NCBI GenBank assembly: GCA_052067355.1
Contig: JBQHQH010000008.1
Location: 1-64,000 of the forward strand
Direction: 5' to 3'
Length of the DNA: 64,000 nucleotides
Origin: CABMKH01 sp040797625
GTDB lineage: Bacteria > Bacillota > Clostridia > Tissierellales > Tissierellaceae
Shown: piece by piece, positions 42,830-52,705 of the stretch
How the letters are laid out: each line of letters opens with the position of its first letter
Position numbering within the stretch: the first letter of the stretch is position 1
Position numbers and translations under genes: made by a program
The notes under the pieces: generated by a model
The model's database searches: none
The model's input: only the letters and a program-made list of their open reading frames with translations
What the model was told of the DNA's origin: nothing

Positions 42830-44560
42830 TTATAATCTATATTTTTTTATCTTTCTATACAGAGTGGCAATCCCTATTCCCAACTCATTTGCTGCCTTTT
42901 GTTTTCCCTCTTGACTATTACCATATAATTCTAATGCCTTTTCTATATATCTTTTCTCCATCTCTTCTAAAGATAGAGAAATATCACCTATATACTCTTC
43001 TTCCAAGATATTTCTAGGAAGTAAATTGGCTGTTATTACACCATTATCTTCTACCATATTCATTGCATATTCCACTGCATTTTCTAGCTCTCTAACATTC
43101 CCAGGCCAATTATAATTATAGAGATAATCCCATACATCATCCCCAAATATTATATTTCGTTTTTTAAACAATTTAGAGTATTTCTTCGCGAAGAAATATA
43201 CAATAGTCTTAATATCTTCCTTTCTCTCCCTAAGAGGCGGAATTTGAATCGGTATTACATTCAATCTATAATATAGATCTTCTCTAAACATCTTTTCTTC
43301 TATAAGAGATTCCAAGTCCTTATTTGTAGCTGCAATAACTCTTATATCTACAGGTACTGAAGTATTAGAACCTAAACGCTCAATCTCTCTTTCTTCTAAT
43401 ACTCTAAGCAACTTAGATTGTAGATATAGGGGCATATCACCAATTTCATCTAAAAAAAGTGTTCCACCATTTGCAAACTCTATTTTTCCTACTTTTCCTT
43501 TAGGGTCTGCTCCTGTAAATGCCCCTTTTACATACCCAAACAATTCTGACTCTAATAGAGTATCTGGAATAGCAGCACAATTTATGGCTACAAAAGCTTT
43601 ATCCTTTCTAATACTTTCCATATGTACTGCTCTTGCAAATAATTCTTTACCTGTACCACTCTCTCCTGTTATAAGAACTGTAGATGTAGAAGCCGTAAGT
43701 CTCTTTACCTTGTCTTTCAATCGTTTAATCCCCTCTGATTCACCTATTATATAGTCAAGGCTCATATGCTCCTTAGTAGTAGACATAGAAGTAGATAGGG
43801 CTTCTAACGTGCTTATATCTGTAAATATATATATCTTATCATATGAAGATGGCCCTTTTATTACCTCATGCTCTTCTCCTAATATAGTATATTTCTTATT
43901 ATCTATTCTCAACTCATATTCGATAAAATTTAATATTTCATTACCTGTAGGTCTTATATAGTCTATAGCCTTTGGAGAAGTTTCTAGTTCTAGAATTTTT
44001 ATTGCCATATTGTTTATGCTACTGACCTGATTATGTTCATTAATTACAATAATTCCCTGCTCTACCTTATCTACTATATTACTTAGGACAGCAATTAAAT
44101 TCACCATCTTATATTTTTCTAACTCCTCATTTGCCTTTGAAGAGATTAGATCTGAAATCTGCTCCAAGAATTCAGTAAATATGCTGAGATTATCTAATAT
44201 ATGTTCTCTTTGGCTTTGAGTAAAACAAACCAAGCCTATAACTCCTATTACCTCTTTATGAATTTTTATAGGCATACTAACTTCAAAGGTTTCATCACAA
44301 TTCTGCTGCTTAAAGCAAAATCTACATATAGGATGCTCGCCAGGCTCTACTATAATCTGCTCCTTGCCTGTTTTCATCACCTCGCTATATACATAACCTT
44401 CTCGCCCCATGTCTTCATTGATCTTATCTTCAAACATACCTGTTCCTGCAATTCTAACTAAGTCCCTATCTACTATTTCTACATCTACTCTCAATATTTG
44501 AGACAAGACCTCTGCATATTTAATTACTGTCCCTTGCATACCTTTTAAAATGCTAGCCAT
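42830..44560 (-). CDS. Sigma-54-dependent transcriptional activator with Cys-rich sensor domain
   Basis: About 576 residues. Order: an N-terminal sensor region with a Cys cluster (HPICRFCFKQQNC, about 75-90), a PAS-like domain (about 165-270, VDKVEQGIIVINEHNQVSSINNMA), the AAA+ domain with Walker A GESGTGKELFARAVH, sigma-54 contact GAFTGADPKGKVGKIEFA, Walker B GTLFLDEIGDMP and arginine-finger region YYRLNVIPIQIPPLRERKEDI, and a C-terminal Fis-type HTH (QKAANELGIGIATLYRKI). ATG 44560 is used (AAGGTGA five bases upstream). It is the natural activator of the adjacent -24/-12 promoter. The Cys cluster could bind metal or sense redox state. Confidence 0.9.
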   Translation of the reverse strand: MASILKGMQGTVIKYAEVLSQILRVDVEIVDRDLVRIAGTGMFEDKINEDMGREGYVYSEVMKTGKEQIIVEPGEHPICRFCFKQQNCDETFEVSMPIKIHKEVIGVIGLVCFTQSQREHILDNLSIFTEFLEQISDLISSKANEELEKYKMVNLIAVLSNIVDKVEQGIIVINEHNQVSSINNMAIKILELETSPKAIDYIRPTGNEILNFIEYELRIDNKKYTILGEEHEVIKGPSSYDKIYIFTDISTLEALSTSMSTTKEHMSLDYIIGESEGIKRLKDKVKRLTASTSTVLITGESGTGKELFARAVHMESIRKDKAFVAINCAAIPDTLLESELFGYVKGAFTGADPKGKVGKIEFANGGTLFLDEIGDMPLYLQSKLLRVLEEREIERLGSNTSVPVDIRVIAATNKDLESLIEEKMFREDLYYRLNVIPIQIPPLRERKEDIKTIVYFFAKKYSKLFKKRNIIFGDDVWDYLYNYNWPGNVRELENAVEYAMNMVEDNGVITANLLPRNILEEEYIGDISLSLEEMEKRYIEKALELYGNSQEGKQKAANELGIGIATLYRKIKKYRL

Positions 44561-44576
44561 ATATGTCACCTTCCAG

Positions 44577-44714
44577 TTCACGATTCACAATTCACAATTG
44601 AAAGAGGAAATTCTTCGACAGTTAAGTTTATACTGACCGTCTCAGAATGACAGGAAATCTACCATCTAGCCTCTATTTACGATTTCTCTAACTGTGCATT
44701 GTGAATTGCGCATT
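44577..44714. repeat. Dispersed repeat-like element with imperfect terminal inverted repeats
   Basis: The left end GATTCACAATTCACAATTG (44582-44600) is an imperfect inverted match of TGCATTGTGAATTGCGCATT (44694-44713). The interior has the phrase CTCAGAATGACAGG, often seen in repeated elements of clostridial genomes. It is non-coding, about 135 bp, between the activator and reductase genes. It resembles a MITE; copies elsewhere would confirm it. Confidence 0.45.
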
Positions 44715-45744
44715 ATCTTTCTCTTATACTCTGCCTTCCCAAGTTTTTCTCCACTCTCTTCAACATCTTAATTATAGGGAGATCATACGGACATCTAGTT
44801 TCACAATCTCCACACTCTATACAATCCGCCGCCCTTACACTCATAGCTTCATACCTAGAAACTGCCCAATCCTGTAGATTATATCTAACATAATATCCTT
44901 CCATTATAAATTGACTTGGAATGTCTATACCTACACTACAAGGAGCACAATATCCACATCTTCTGCAGAACTCTTTTCCAAGAGTATTGGCTTCAGCAAT
45001 CAAGTTCCTTCTCTCCTCATCTGTCAGAGGCCTTATCTCATTTCCTGCTCTTGCATTTTCTATTACTTGTTCTACAGAATCCATCCCAGGAATAGCCACA
45101 GTTACATCATCATTCTCCAGTATATATCTCAAACATAACTCTCCTTTAGGAATAGCTCCTCCAGCCAAAGGCTTCATAACTATTACGCCAATATTATTTT
45201 CCTTTGCCTTTTTAAACACTGGCTCCCCCTGATTTTCCACTGGATTATACGGATATTGTATAGTACTAAACTCCCCTGTATCTATAGCTATATCTAGTAG
45301 ATTCACATTATGACTCGTAATGCCTATCTCCTTAATAATTCCCTTCTCCTTACATTCCTTTATAGCCTTTAAAGCTCCATTTTCGCCCATTATAATGTCT
45401 AAATCTTCTTTAGTCCTTACATTATGAAATTGAAATAGCTCTAAATGATTTGTCCTTAAATTCTCTAGACTTATATTTAATTCTTTTAATACAGCATCGT
45501 AAGTCCTTGCCATAGATTTAGTTGCCAATATAAACTCATCTCTTCCAAACTTTTCCAAAGCATATCCTAAAAGACTTTCACTCTCCATATAACCTCTAGC
45601 TGTATCTATGAAGTTTATACCTTGGTTATAGGACTCTACCAGTAATTCATATGCCCTGTCTTTATCTAATCTTTGTACTGGAATGCCTCCAAATCCTATA
45701 ACTGAAACCTGAAAATTAGTTTTTCCTAACATTCTCTTTTCCAT
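44713..45744 (-). CDS. Aldo/keto reductase with C-terminal ferredoxin domain
   Basis: A 343-residue protein. An AKR barrel (1-260) starts KRMLGKTNFQVSVIGFGGIP, with catalytic Asp/Tyr-like DTARGYMESESLLGYALEK and TKSMARTYDAVLKELNISLENL. It is joined to a C-terminal 4Fe-4S region with FCRRCGYCAPCSVGIDIPSQF and the four-Cys DCIECGDCETRCPYDLP. Such fused reductases are common in anaerobes and may use reduced ferredoxin for carbonyl reduction; the substrate is unknown. Start ATG 45744. A MurJ-like gene lies immediately upstream (26 bp), so co-transcription is possible. Confidence 0.85.
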   Translation of the reverse strand: MEKRMLGKTNFQVSVIGFGGIPVQRLDKDRAYELLVESYNQGINFIDTARGYMESESLLGYALEKFGRDEFILATKSMARTYDAVLKELNISLENLRTNHLELFQFHNVRTKEDLDIIMGENGALKAIKECKEKGIIKEIGITSHNVNLLDIAIDTGEFSTIQYPYNPVENQGEPVFKKAKENNIGVIVMKPLAGGAIPKGELCLRYILENDDVTVAIPGMDSVEQVIENARAGNEIRPLTDEERRNLIAEANTLGKEFCRRCGYCAPCSVGIDIPSQFIMEGYYVRYNLQDWAVSRYEAMSVRAADCIECGDCETRCPYDLPIIKMLKRVEKNLGRQSIRER

Positions 45745-45770
45745 AAACCTCTCACCCTTTTATCATTATA

Positions 45771-47147
45771 TTAGTTTAAAAAAATAGCGACTAAAAAACT
45801 CCCATATAAAACTGTTCCTACTATACCGGCCCTTAAGAATTTAAAAGTCTTCAAAGATATAAAATCTAATCTCTTATTCAAATTATATATGCCTAAGACA
45901 CTTATAATGATTACAGATACAGTAGTAGACAATGCAATACCATGTCCTCCCATGAAACCAGAAAATACAATATTTAAAATCAATTTTAATCCTAGACCTA
46001 TCAATCCTAAAATTATAGGAGTTTTCATATCTTGAATTGAATAATATATCCTTATTATCAATAGATTCAAACTTAATCCCACTAATCCTAAAGCATAAAA
46101 CTCAAGCATCTGTGAAGTTCTCAAAACCGTCTCGGCACTAAGTCCTCCATTTCTATAAAACAATTCCACTATTGGTTTTGGTATAATCAATAGTATTATT
46201 GATAGCGTTGTCCCAACAACTAGGAATAAGTATATTCCAAAGTTTATATTCTCATTTAATTCATCTAAATTAGAGTGATTAAAATTCTCGGATAATATAG
46301 GAAATAGAGGCATTACCATGGATACTATAATTAAACTATATAAAAACTCTACTATATTTCTTGAATAGTCTAACTCTGGTATACTTCCACTAGCTATACG
46401 TAAAGTTATATAGTCATCTACCCTTCCATTTAATTGATTAATGTATAAATATAATGCCATAGGAATAAAAAACAACAACAATCCCCTATATCTTTGGTAC
46501 TTCAAGTCCATATGAAATTTATATCTATAACCATCTTCAAATACTGGTTTTGTCAATACGATAACTTGGCTTAGTACAGCGAATAGACTAGCTATCATAA
46601 GACCTTCTAATCCAAATCTATCCTTAAAAATAGTTAAGTATATTATATAGACTAAACTATCTGCCACTCCTGATTTTGCTCCAGCTAAAAATCTATGATC
46701 AGCCCGAAGATATCCAACAGATATGGCTCTCAATATGTATAATCCCATCAGTGGTATCCCAATCCTGAACAGTCTTATTCCTTGATCTAAATTTTCTCCC
46801 AATTTCCCGATGATCCTAGGAGCAAATCCCCATCCAATAAATATTAAAACTATAGATATTATAATACACAAATTGAAAGTATCATTGAAAAATTTAAATC
46901 TGCCTACTATTCCCTCATCTCTATCTATCTCTTGAAAGATGAGAATCAAAGCTGAAATCAAAGCATCTGCTATAATTCCAGTTAAAAACATAATCCACAC
47001 AAAGACAGATGTATATGTATCCATATCATAATTAGATGCGATATAGTATACAAGAAGCCAACTCTTTATGACATTTAATATTCTAGTTGCAATACCAAAA
47101 GAAATAATTTGAAAAAAAGACTTTTTAATCAATTTAAACCTATCCAT
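45771..47147 (-). CDS. MurJ/MviN-like flippase, copy 1
   Basis: A 458-residue multi-spanning protein (12-14 helices) of the MOP flippase superfamily. Recognisable parts: a hydrophobic first helix pair, VDDYITLRIASGSIPELDYSRNIVEFLYSLIIVSMVMPLFPILSE (amphipathic lateral-gate region), and FYALGLVGLSLNLLIIRIYYSIQDMKTPIILGLIG. It is shorter and more divergent than the second copy at 50957-52492 and may move a different lipid-linked precursor. It is divergent from the germination operon. Confidence 0.8.
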   Translation of the reverse strand: MDRFKLIKKSFFQIISFGIATRILNVIKSWLLVYYIASNYDMDTYTSVFVWIMFLTGIIADALISALILIFQEIDRDEGIVGRFKFFNDTFNLCIIISIVLIFIGWGFAPRIIGKLGENLDQGIRLFRIGIPLMGLYILRAISVGYLRADHRFLAGAKSGVADSLVYIIYLTIFKDRFGLEGLMIASLFAVLSQVIVLTKPVFEDGYRYKFHMDLKYQRYRGLLLFFIPMALYLYINQLNGRVDDYITLRIASGSIPELDYSRNIVEFLYSLIIVSMVMPLFPILSENFNHSNLDELNENINFGIYLFLVVGTTLSIILLIIPKPIVELFYRNGGLSAETVLRTSQMLEFYALGLVGLSLNLLIIRIYYSIQDMKTPIILGLIGLGLKLILNIVFSGFMGGHGIALSTTVSVIIISVLGIYNLNKRLDFISLKTFKFLRAGIVGTVLYGSFLVAIFLN

Positions 47148-47287
47148 ATTATTCCACCCTATAATTATAATTTTCTCCTCCTTACATTCTATTCTAATAC
47201 ACTAAAATTTTATGTACTAATAAAGTAAAAAGTATATATCTGTTTATTTTCCTACTTCTTGGTAATACTACCTTAAAGGTGATTAAT

Positions 47288-48721
47288 ATGTCGAGTATCT
47301 CTATTTATTTAGAAGAAAATATAGATCTGATTCAAAGTGTATTTAATAAAGATGATACATTAGTTTTGAGAAAATTTCAAACACAAAATAATACCAAGAA
47401 ACAATTTGCCCTGTTTTTCATCAATGGAATGGTAGATATAAGTATAATCAACAACAATATCCTAATGCCAATCATGTACATAAATGAGGATACAGATGAT
47501 ATAAGTACTGATTTTTTGCAAGACCAGATAATCATATCTAGTCAAATTGAAAGTTCTCAAGATATGGAACATATAGTAGATTCCCTTATCAGTGGAGATG
47601 TACTACTCTTTGTAGATGGTATACCTGAATGTTTGATCATAGACTGTAAGGGATTCAATACTAGGCAAATTGATGAACCAGAAATTGAGAAATCAATTAA
47701 AGGTCCAAGAGAAGGTTTTAACGAGTCTCTAGTTACTAATCTCAGTCTTATTAGGCGAAAGATAAAGAACAAAGACCTTAAATTTCAATATAAAAAAATT
47801 GGAACTACAAGTCATACTAAAGCTTGTATCTGCTATATAGATGGGGTAGCAGATCCTAAATTAATTGACGAAATCAATAAAAGAATTGACGGCATAAAAA
47901 TAGATGGTGTGTTAGATGTAAAGTATATTCAAGAACTCATTGATGATACTCCATTTTCTATATTTGAAACATCAGGAAGTACTGAAAAACCAGATGTCTT
48001 AGCTGCAAAACTTCTAGAAGGAAGAGTGGGAATATTCCTAGATGGTACCCCTAATGTCATGACAGCTCCTTTTTTATTTATAGAAAACTTTCAAGCTCCT
48101 CAGGACTACTATACTAATTACTATTACGCATCAATTATAAGGCTATTGCGCATATCCGCCTCAATAATAACTACAGGGTTTCCAGCTATCTATTTGTCAT
48201 TAGTTACTTATCATAGAGAGGTTCTACCTAGTTCTTTGCTATTAAGTATACTTTCTTCTAGACAAGGTGTACCTTTCCCCACGGTAGTAGAACTAATAGG
48301 CCTACTCTTCATCTTTGAAATACTCATAGAAGCAGGCTCTCGTATGCCTAACTATATTGGTCAGGCATTAAGCATTGTAGGTGCACTGGTATTAGGTTCT
48401 TCTGCAGTAGAAGCTAAAATAGTGAGTGCCGCTATGATCATAGTAGTAGGTGTATCTAGTATTACTGGGCTTATTATACCTAATCTTGCAGGTATATTTA
48501 TAATCCTTAGAACACTGTTTATATTATTCTCCTCGACTTATGGAATATACGGTTATGTATTGGGCATGGCTGGATTATTTATACATCTATTTTCCCTTGA
48601 GAGCTTTGGCGTTCCCTATATGGCAACAATAAACTCTCTATATAAATGGGATCTAAAGGATACTTTAATCCGAGGTCCAAAGTGGTTTGTTCAAAAGGAG
48701 AAATATGGAGGTAGAAAATGA
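47288..48721 (+). CDS. gerAA: Spore germination protein GerA-type (GerABKA family)
   Basis: About 477 residues. The first ~250 form the soluble N-terminal domains (FFINGMVDISIINNNILMP, EGFNESLVTNLSLIRRKIKN). The C-terminal membrane part has 5-6 helices, starting APQDYYTNYYYASIIRLLRISA and including SRQGVPFPTVVELIGLLFIFEILIEAGSRMP. It forms the germinant receptor with the B and C subunits encoded next. ATG 47288 follows AAAGGTG; a GTG nine bases earlier overlaps that site. It overlaps the C-subunit gene by 4 bp (ATGA-type coupling). It shows the organism makes endospores. Confidence 0.92.
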   Translation: MSSISIYLEENIDLIQSVFNKDDTLVLRKFQTQNNTKKQFALFFINGMVDISIINNNILMPIMYINEDTDDISTDFLQDQIIISSQIESSQDMEHIVDSLISGDVLLFVDGIPECLIIDCKGFNTRQIDEPEIEKSIKGPREGFNESLVTNLSLIRRKIKNKDLKFQYKKIGTTSHTKACICYIDGVADPKLIDEINKRIDGIKIDGVLDVKYIQELIDDTPFSIFETSGSTEKPDVLAAKLLEGRVGIFLDGTPNVMTAPFLFIENFQAPQDYYTNYYYASIIRLLRISASIITTGFPAIYLSLVTYHREVLPSSLLLSILSSRQGVPFPTVVELIGLLFIFEILIEAGSRMPNYIGQALSIVGALVLGSSAVEAKIVSAAMIIVVGVSSITGLIIPNLAGIFIILRTLFILFSSTYGIYGYVLGMAGLFIHLFSLESFGVPYMATINSLYKWDLKDTLIRGPKWFVQKEKYGGRK

Positions 48722-49863
48722 AAAAACTATCTATATTTATAGCTCTAATTCTAATACTTATCTTTCTCACAGGATGCTGGGACTACAGTGAAATAGAAGA
48801 CGTAGCCATAGTTTCAGGTATGGCTATAGATATAGATGAAGATGGGCTTTACTTAGTAAATATAGAAATAATAGATGTAAATCCAAGTATTTCAGGTGTA
48901 GATCTAAGTCCCCTAATAGTAGAAGCAAAAGGTCATACCATTATAGAGTCCTTAAGAAATGTAATAAGTGTATCTATGAGAAGACTACGTTGGAGTCATG
49001 GAAGTTATGTTATTGTGAGTAAAGAAGCAGCTGAAAAAGGTCTTGTTCCATTGGTAGACTGGATTTCCAGACATCCTGAAGCTAGACTTACGATTCATAT
49101 ACTTGTATCTAAAGAAGATACTGCAAGAAAAATTATGTTAGAAGAAAGAGAATTTGCTAAGATAATAGCCTTAGAATTTGAAAAATTTATAAAATCTAGT
49201 CAATATCTATCTAAGCTTCCCCATATAGAAGTCTATAGACTAATAAATCAAATATCAAATAAACATCTCTATTCAGTATTGCCTACTATAGAATTAAAAA
49301 ATATCAGCAATAAAAGCTATAGCCAGATGATGGGCTCTGCTTATTTTGCTCAAGGAAAACTTATGGGTTTTTTAGATCCTAGTGAGACTCAAAAATATCT
49401 TTTCATCAATAATGAAATAAAAGGAGGGCTATTAATCGTCCCTACTGGAGATGATTTGAATGATAGAGTAAGCTTAGATATATTAAAGAATAGAACAAAT
49501 ATAAATATAGATATAAAAGATGACAATATAACCTTTATCATCAATCTAAATACAATTGTAAATATAGGAGAAGTAGACAATGGTGTCAATTACTCAGATA
49601 TTAAAGGTCGAGAATTTTTAAAGAAGAGGACTGAAGAATATTTAGAAGATGAGTTAAAGTCATTTATTAAACATACACAAAAAGACATAGGATTAGATAT
49701 CTTTGGCTTTGGAAATATGATCAATAAAAAGCATAAAAAAGTTTGGAAAGATATTGAAAATGATTGGAACGAACTATTCAAAGAAGTAAATATCGTAGTC
49801 AATTCTAATATTAAGATTAGAAATAGCGAGCATATATCTAGATCTGTCAAAGCTGATAAATAA
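48718..49863 (+). CDS. gerAC: Spore germination lipoprotein GerC-type
   Basis: A 381-residue Ger(x)C family lipoprotein. Lipobox FLTGCWDYSEIEDVAIVSG (Cys about 20) is characteristic; GCWD is a family hallmark. Further parts: GHTIIESLRNVISVSMRRLRWSHGSYVIVSKEAAEKGL, and C-terminal DIENDWNELFKEVNIVVNSNIKIRN. It anchors at the outer side of the spore inner membrane and is needed for receptor function. It overlaps gerAA by 4 bp and precedes the B subunit by about 10-20 bp. Confidence 0.92.
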   Translation: MKKLSIFIALILILIFLTGCWDYSEIEDVAIVSGMAIDIDEDGLYLVNIEIIDVNPSISGVDLSPLIVEAKGHTIIESLRNVISVSMRRLRWSHGSYVIVSKEAAEKGLVPLVDWISRHPEARLTIHILVSKEDTARKIMLEEREFAKIIALEFEKFIKSSQYLSKLPHIEVYRLINQISNKHLYSVLPTIELKNISNKSYSQMMGSAYFAQGKLMGFLDPSETQKYLFINNEIKGGLLIVPTGDDLNDRVSLDILKNRTNINIDIKDDNITFIINLNTIVNIGEVDNGVNYSDIKGREFLKKRTEEYLEDELKSFIKHTQKDIGLDIFGFGNMINKKHKKVWKDIENDWNELFKEVNIVVNSNIKIRNSEHISRSVKADK

Positions 49864-49881
49864 TATTGAAAGGTGGTAGTC

Positions 49882-50967
49882 ATGAATAGAGAAATTATTC
49901 CAACGAAAAATGGTGTATTTTTGGTGATGAGCTTAATCTTAGGAACAACTCTTACCCTAATTGGTGGTGGAGAAGCTAAGCAGGATATGTGGATATCCAT
50001 TTTATTGGCAATTCTTTTAACCATACCTATGATTTATATATATTCAAAGGTAATATCTATATTCCCAGGAAAAAATCTATATGAAATTTCAGAAATTGCT
50101 CTAGGAAAAATACTAGGTAATATATTAAACATATTATATATATTATACTTTTTTTATTTAGGTTCTCTATCTATCCGTAATATAACTGAATTTGTCCAGA
50201 TAGTTTCATTCCCTGAAACCCCTCAATATTTTAGTGTATTATGGCTTATATTGTTATCTTTTTATATGGTTAAATGTGGTATAGAAGTCTTTGGTAGATG
50301 GACTAGATTAGTAATTCCATTTCTATTATTTTTGATATTCTTAATTACAACATCCTCATTTCCCAAGCTTAACTTTGAAAATATACAACCTATATTATAT
50401 AATGGTTGGAAACCTGTATTACACAGCACTTTTACCATATTTACTTTTCCTTTTGGAGAAACTGTTCTATTTTTATCTCTACTCCATACCCTTGAAGATC
50501 ATAAAAAATCATTTAAAGTCTTCTCTATAGGTTTAGTGATTAGTGGAATATTGATTCTAATAATAAATCTTAGAAATATATTTCTATTAGGTTTTCCCAA
50601 TCTATCAGATATCTACTTCCCAACCTACTATGCCAATACTTTAGTATCTATTGGACATTTTTTCCAAAGGATTGAAATCATATCTGCTATAGGTTTGATG
50701 TTATCAGGACTTCCCAAAGTCTGTGCCTGCCTATTTGCAGTATCTATTGGTGTAAACCAATTATTCAAACAGTCAAATTATAGAATCTTTGCTGCTCCCA
50801 TGGGCATATTAATGGGAATATTTTCAATGGCAATATATCAAAATTCTATGGAGATGGTAGAGGGGATTCAGATATATAAATATATCGCCTTTCCATTTCA
50901 AGTAATCTTCCCACCAATAATTCTATTCTTCGCCTGGAGAAAAAAAAGAGCTATGTCTAAAACCTAG
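49882..50967 (+). CDS. gerAB: Spore germination transporter-like GerB-type
   Basis: About 361 residues, ten predicted helices, of the GerB/GRKB family related to amino-acid/polyamine transporters. Typical N-terminal motif: NGVFLVMSLILGTTLTLIGGGEAKQDMWISILLA. Also seen are SLSIRNITEFVQIVSFPETPQYFS and FTFPFGETVLFLSLLHTLED. It is the germinant-binding subunit in known receptors. ATG 49882 follows AAAGGTGG, while the GTG at 49873 overlaps that site. Its 3' end overlaps by 11 bp with the oppositely transcribed MurJ gene. Confidence 0.9.
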   Translation: MNREIIPTKNGVFLVMSLILGTTLTLIGGGEAKQDMWISILLAILLTIPMIYIYSKVISIFPGKNLYEISEIALGKILGNILNILYILYFFYLGSLSIRNITEFVQIVSFPETPQYFSVLWLILLSFYMVKCGIEVFGRWTRLVIPFLLFLIFLITTSSFPKLNFENIQPILYNGWKPVLHSTFTIFTFPFGETVLFLSLLHTLEDHKKSFKVFSIGLVISGILILIINLRNIFLLGFPNLSDIYFPTYYANTLVSIGHFFQRIEIISAIGLMLSGLPKVCACLFAVSIGVNQLFKQSNYRIFAAPMGILMGIFSMAIYQNSMEMVEGIQIYKYIAFPFQVIFPPIILFFAWRKKRAMSKT

Positions 50968-52492
50968 CTCTAAATATAGTCCCCAACTCTTCAATTTTAA
51001 ACAACACACAAAGAGTAAAATATACTATAACCCCAATAAATATAGATAATAATAGCATTATCATATCTACAATCTTCTTTCCTGCAATTAATCCTCCTAG
51101 TTTAAAGTATATGAGATATACAACTATACCCATAATAATAGCTGCAAAAAATGTCTTGAAAAAAGTGACAAGCATACTCTTTAATCCTATGCTTCCTAAC
51201 TTTTTCTTTAGATCTACAAACAATAAACATGTAGTAAATATTGCTGAAATACTCGTTGCCAAAGCTAGACCACTATGCCCCATACTCCTGATAAACAATA
51301 GATTTAGTACAACATTTAAAATAACTGCCATACAGCCATTGATCATAGGAGTCCTAGTATCTTGAAATGAATAGAATACCTTGTTTAGCATCATCCTCAA
51401 AGATGACCCTATCAGCCCTACAGAATAAAATATCAAAGCTTGGCTGGTCATCATAGTAGCTGTAGAATCAAAGGCATTTCTCTCGAAAAATATGCGCACA
51501 ATAGGTTCAGCTAATAAAATCATTCCTACAGTTGCCGGTACAGTAACTAACAGTATAATATTTACACCTTGATTAAATATCTTCTTTAATTTATATCCAT
51601 CTCCCTGAGAAAATGCTTGACTTAACATGGGAAATATTACGGTAGTAATAGCCATTACAAATACAGCTATTACTAACTCATTTATTCTATTGGCATAGGT
51701 AAGTGCAGAAATACTTCCATCTACTAATTCAGATGCAAGAGTCTTGTCTACTATACCATTTATCTGTCGTACTGCAGACCCAAATAAAACTGGAAATACC
51801 AAGATCATAGCCTTCTTCAAATAGGGATCCTCTAGATTTACATCGAGAGAATATCTATATCCTGTATGTCTTACAGCAGGTATCTGTATCAACACCTGAG
51901 TCAAAGAAGCTCCAACACTTACCAGCATCAAAATAGATATATCTATCTTTTCAGTAAAAAAAAGTAAGTATACTAAGAAGACAAGATTATAGGGAATACC
52001 CATTATAGCATGAGGCCCAAATATCTGCCTACTTTGAAGATATCCTGAAAATACATATGTAAATCCTAAAAATATGATTATAGGTAAGCCAATTCTATTT
52101 AACCTAACTGCCAAGTCAAACTGTTTACCTACAAAACCTTTAGCCATTACACGTATCACTATTGGAGAAATTAAAAATGCTATTATTCCCAAAATAATTG
52201 TAATTAAAAATACTAGATTTAACACATTATTGAGATATTTCTTTTGAGCATTTCTTCCATTATTTTCCCCTATTTCAGAGAATATAGGTATCAATGTAGT
52301 ATTTAATGCAGTGCCTAATGTTCCCATTATCAAAGATGTAGCAGTCATAGCTACAAAATATGTATCCGTCTCCATGCCAGAACCAAACTTTGAAGCTATC
52401 ATAACTTCTCTTAAAAATCCCAACCCCTTACTTATCAAAGTAAATATGGCTATCATAGCTGCTGATTGGGCAAGTTGTTGTTTTCTTGTCAT
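50957..52492 (-). CDS. murJ: Lipid II flippase MurJ, copy 2
   Basis: A 511-residue 14-helix protein of the MurJ family, which flips lipid II across the membrane for peptidoglycan synthesis. It has the N-terminal IFTLISKGLGFLREVMIASKFGSGMETDTYFVAM, the central NGIVDKTLASELVDGSISALTYANRINELV, and EPIVRIFFERNAFDSTATMMTSQALIFYSVGL. This is the more canonical of the two copies. It ends inside gerAB (11-bp convergent overlap) and has a degenerate repeat element upstream (copy B). Confidence 0.92.
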   Translation of the reverse strand: MTRKQQLAQSAAMIAIFTLISKGLGFLREVMIASKFGSGMETDTYFVAMTATSLIMGTLGTALNTTLIPIFSEIGENNGRNAQKKYLNNVLNLVFLITIILGIIAFLISPIVIRVMAKGFVGKQFDLAVRLNRIGLPIIIFLGFTYVFSGYLQSRQIFGPHAIMGIPYNLVFLVYLLFFTEKIDISILMLVSVGASLTQVLIQIPAVRHTGYRYSLDVNLEDPYLKKAMILVFPVLFGSAVRQINGIVDKTLASELVDGSISALTYANRINELVIAVFVMAITTVIFPMLSQAFSQGDGYKLKKIFNQGVNIILLVTVPATVGMILLAEPIVRIFFERNAFDSTATMMTSQALIFYSVGLIGSSLRMMLNKVFYSFQDTRTPMINGCMAVILNVVLNLLFIRSMGHSGLALATSISAIFTTCLLFVDLKKKLGSIGLKSMLVTFFKTFFAAIIMGIVVYLIYFKLGGLIAGKKIVDMIMLLLSIFIGVIVYFTLCVLFKIEELGTIFRARF

Positions 52493-52535
52493 GTCTTTAT
52501 CCCTCGTTTATTAATTACTATCCTACTATTATACC

Positions 52536-52660
52536 ATAAAGAAAACTTATATCAGATGGAATTTTTATTCCAGCTGATATTTAGCTGCACTTATCTAGGG
52601 GCTATGCAATTTCCGTCTCCCACTTATAGAAGTGGGAGTGTTTAAATTGTAAGCCATCAG
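52536..52660. repeat. Degenerate repeat element, copy B, with end hairpin
   Basis: Starts ATAAAGAAAACTTATATCAG and contains ATTCCAGCTGATATTTAG shared with copy A. Near the right end is the hairpin CTCCCACTT-ATAG-AAGTGGGAG (52617-52638). The 14-bp ATAAAGAAAACTTA recurs at 52661-52674 just beyond it. It looks like a non-autonomous element of the IS200/IS605 type (hairpin end, no coding); the family assignment is inference. Confidence 0.55.
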
Positions 52661-52676
52661 ATAAAGAAAACTTAAA

Positions 52677-52704
52677 ACCACGAAAGAGAAAAATCTTCCG
52701 TGGT
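52677..52704 (-). terminator. Terminator of the SLH/PrcB-type gene
   Basis: ACCACG/CGTGGT stem with an AGA/TCT inner pair, immediately after the stop, followed on the minus strand by TTTAAG. Confidence 0.75.
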
Positions 52705-52705
52705 C

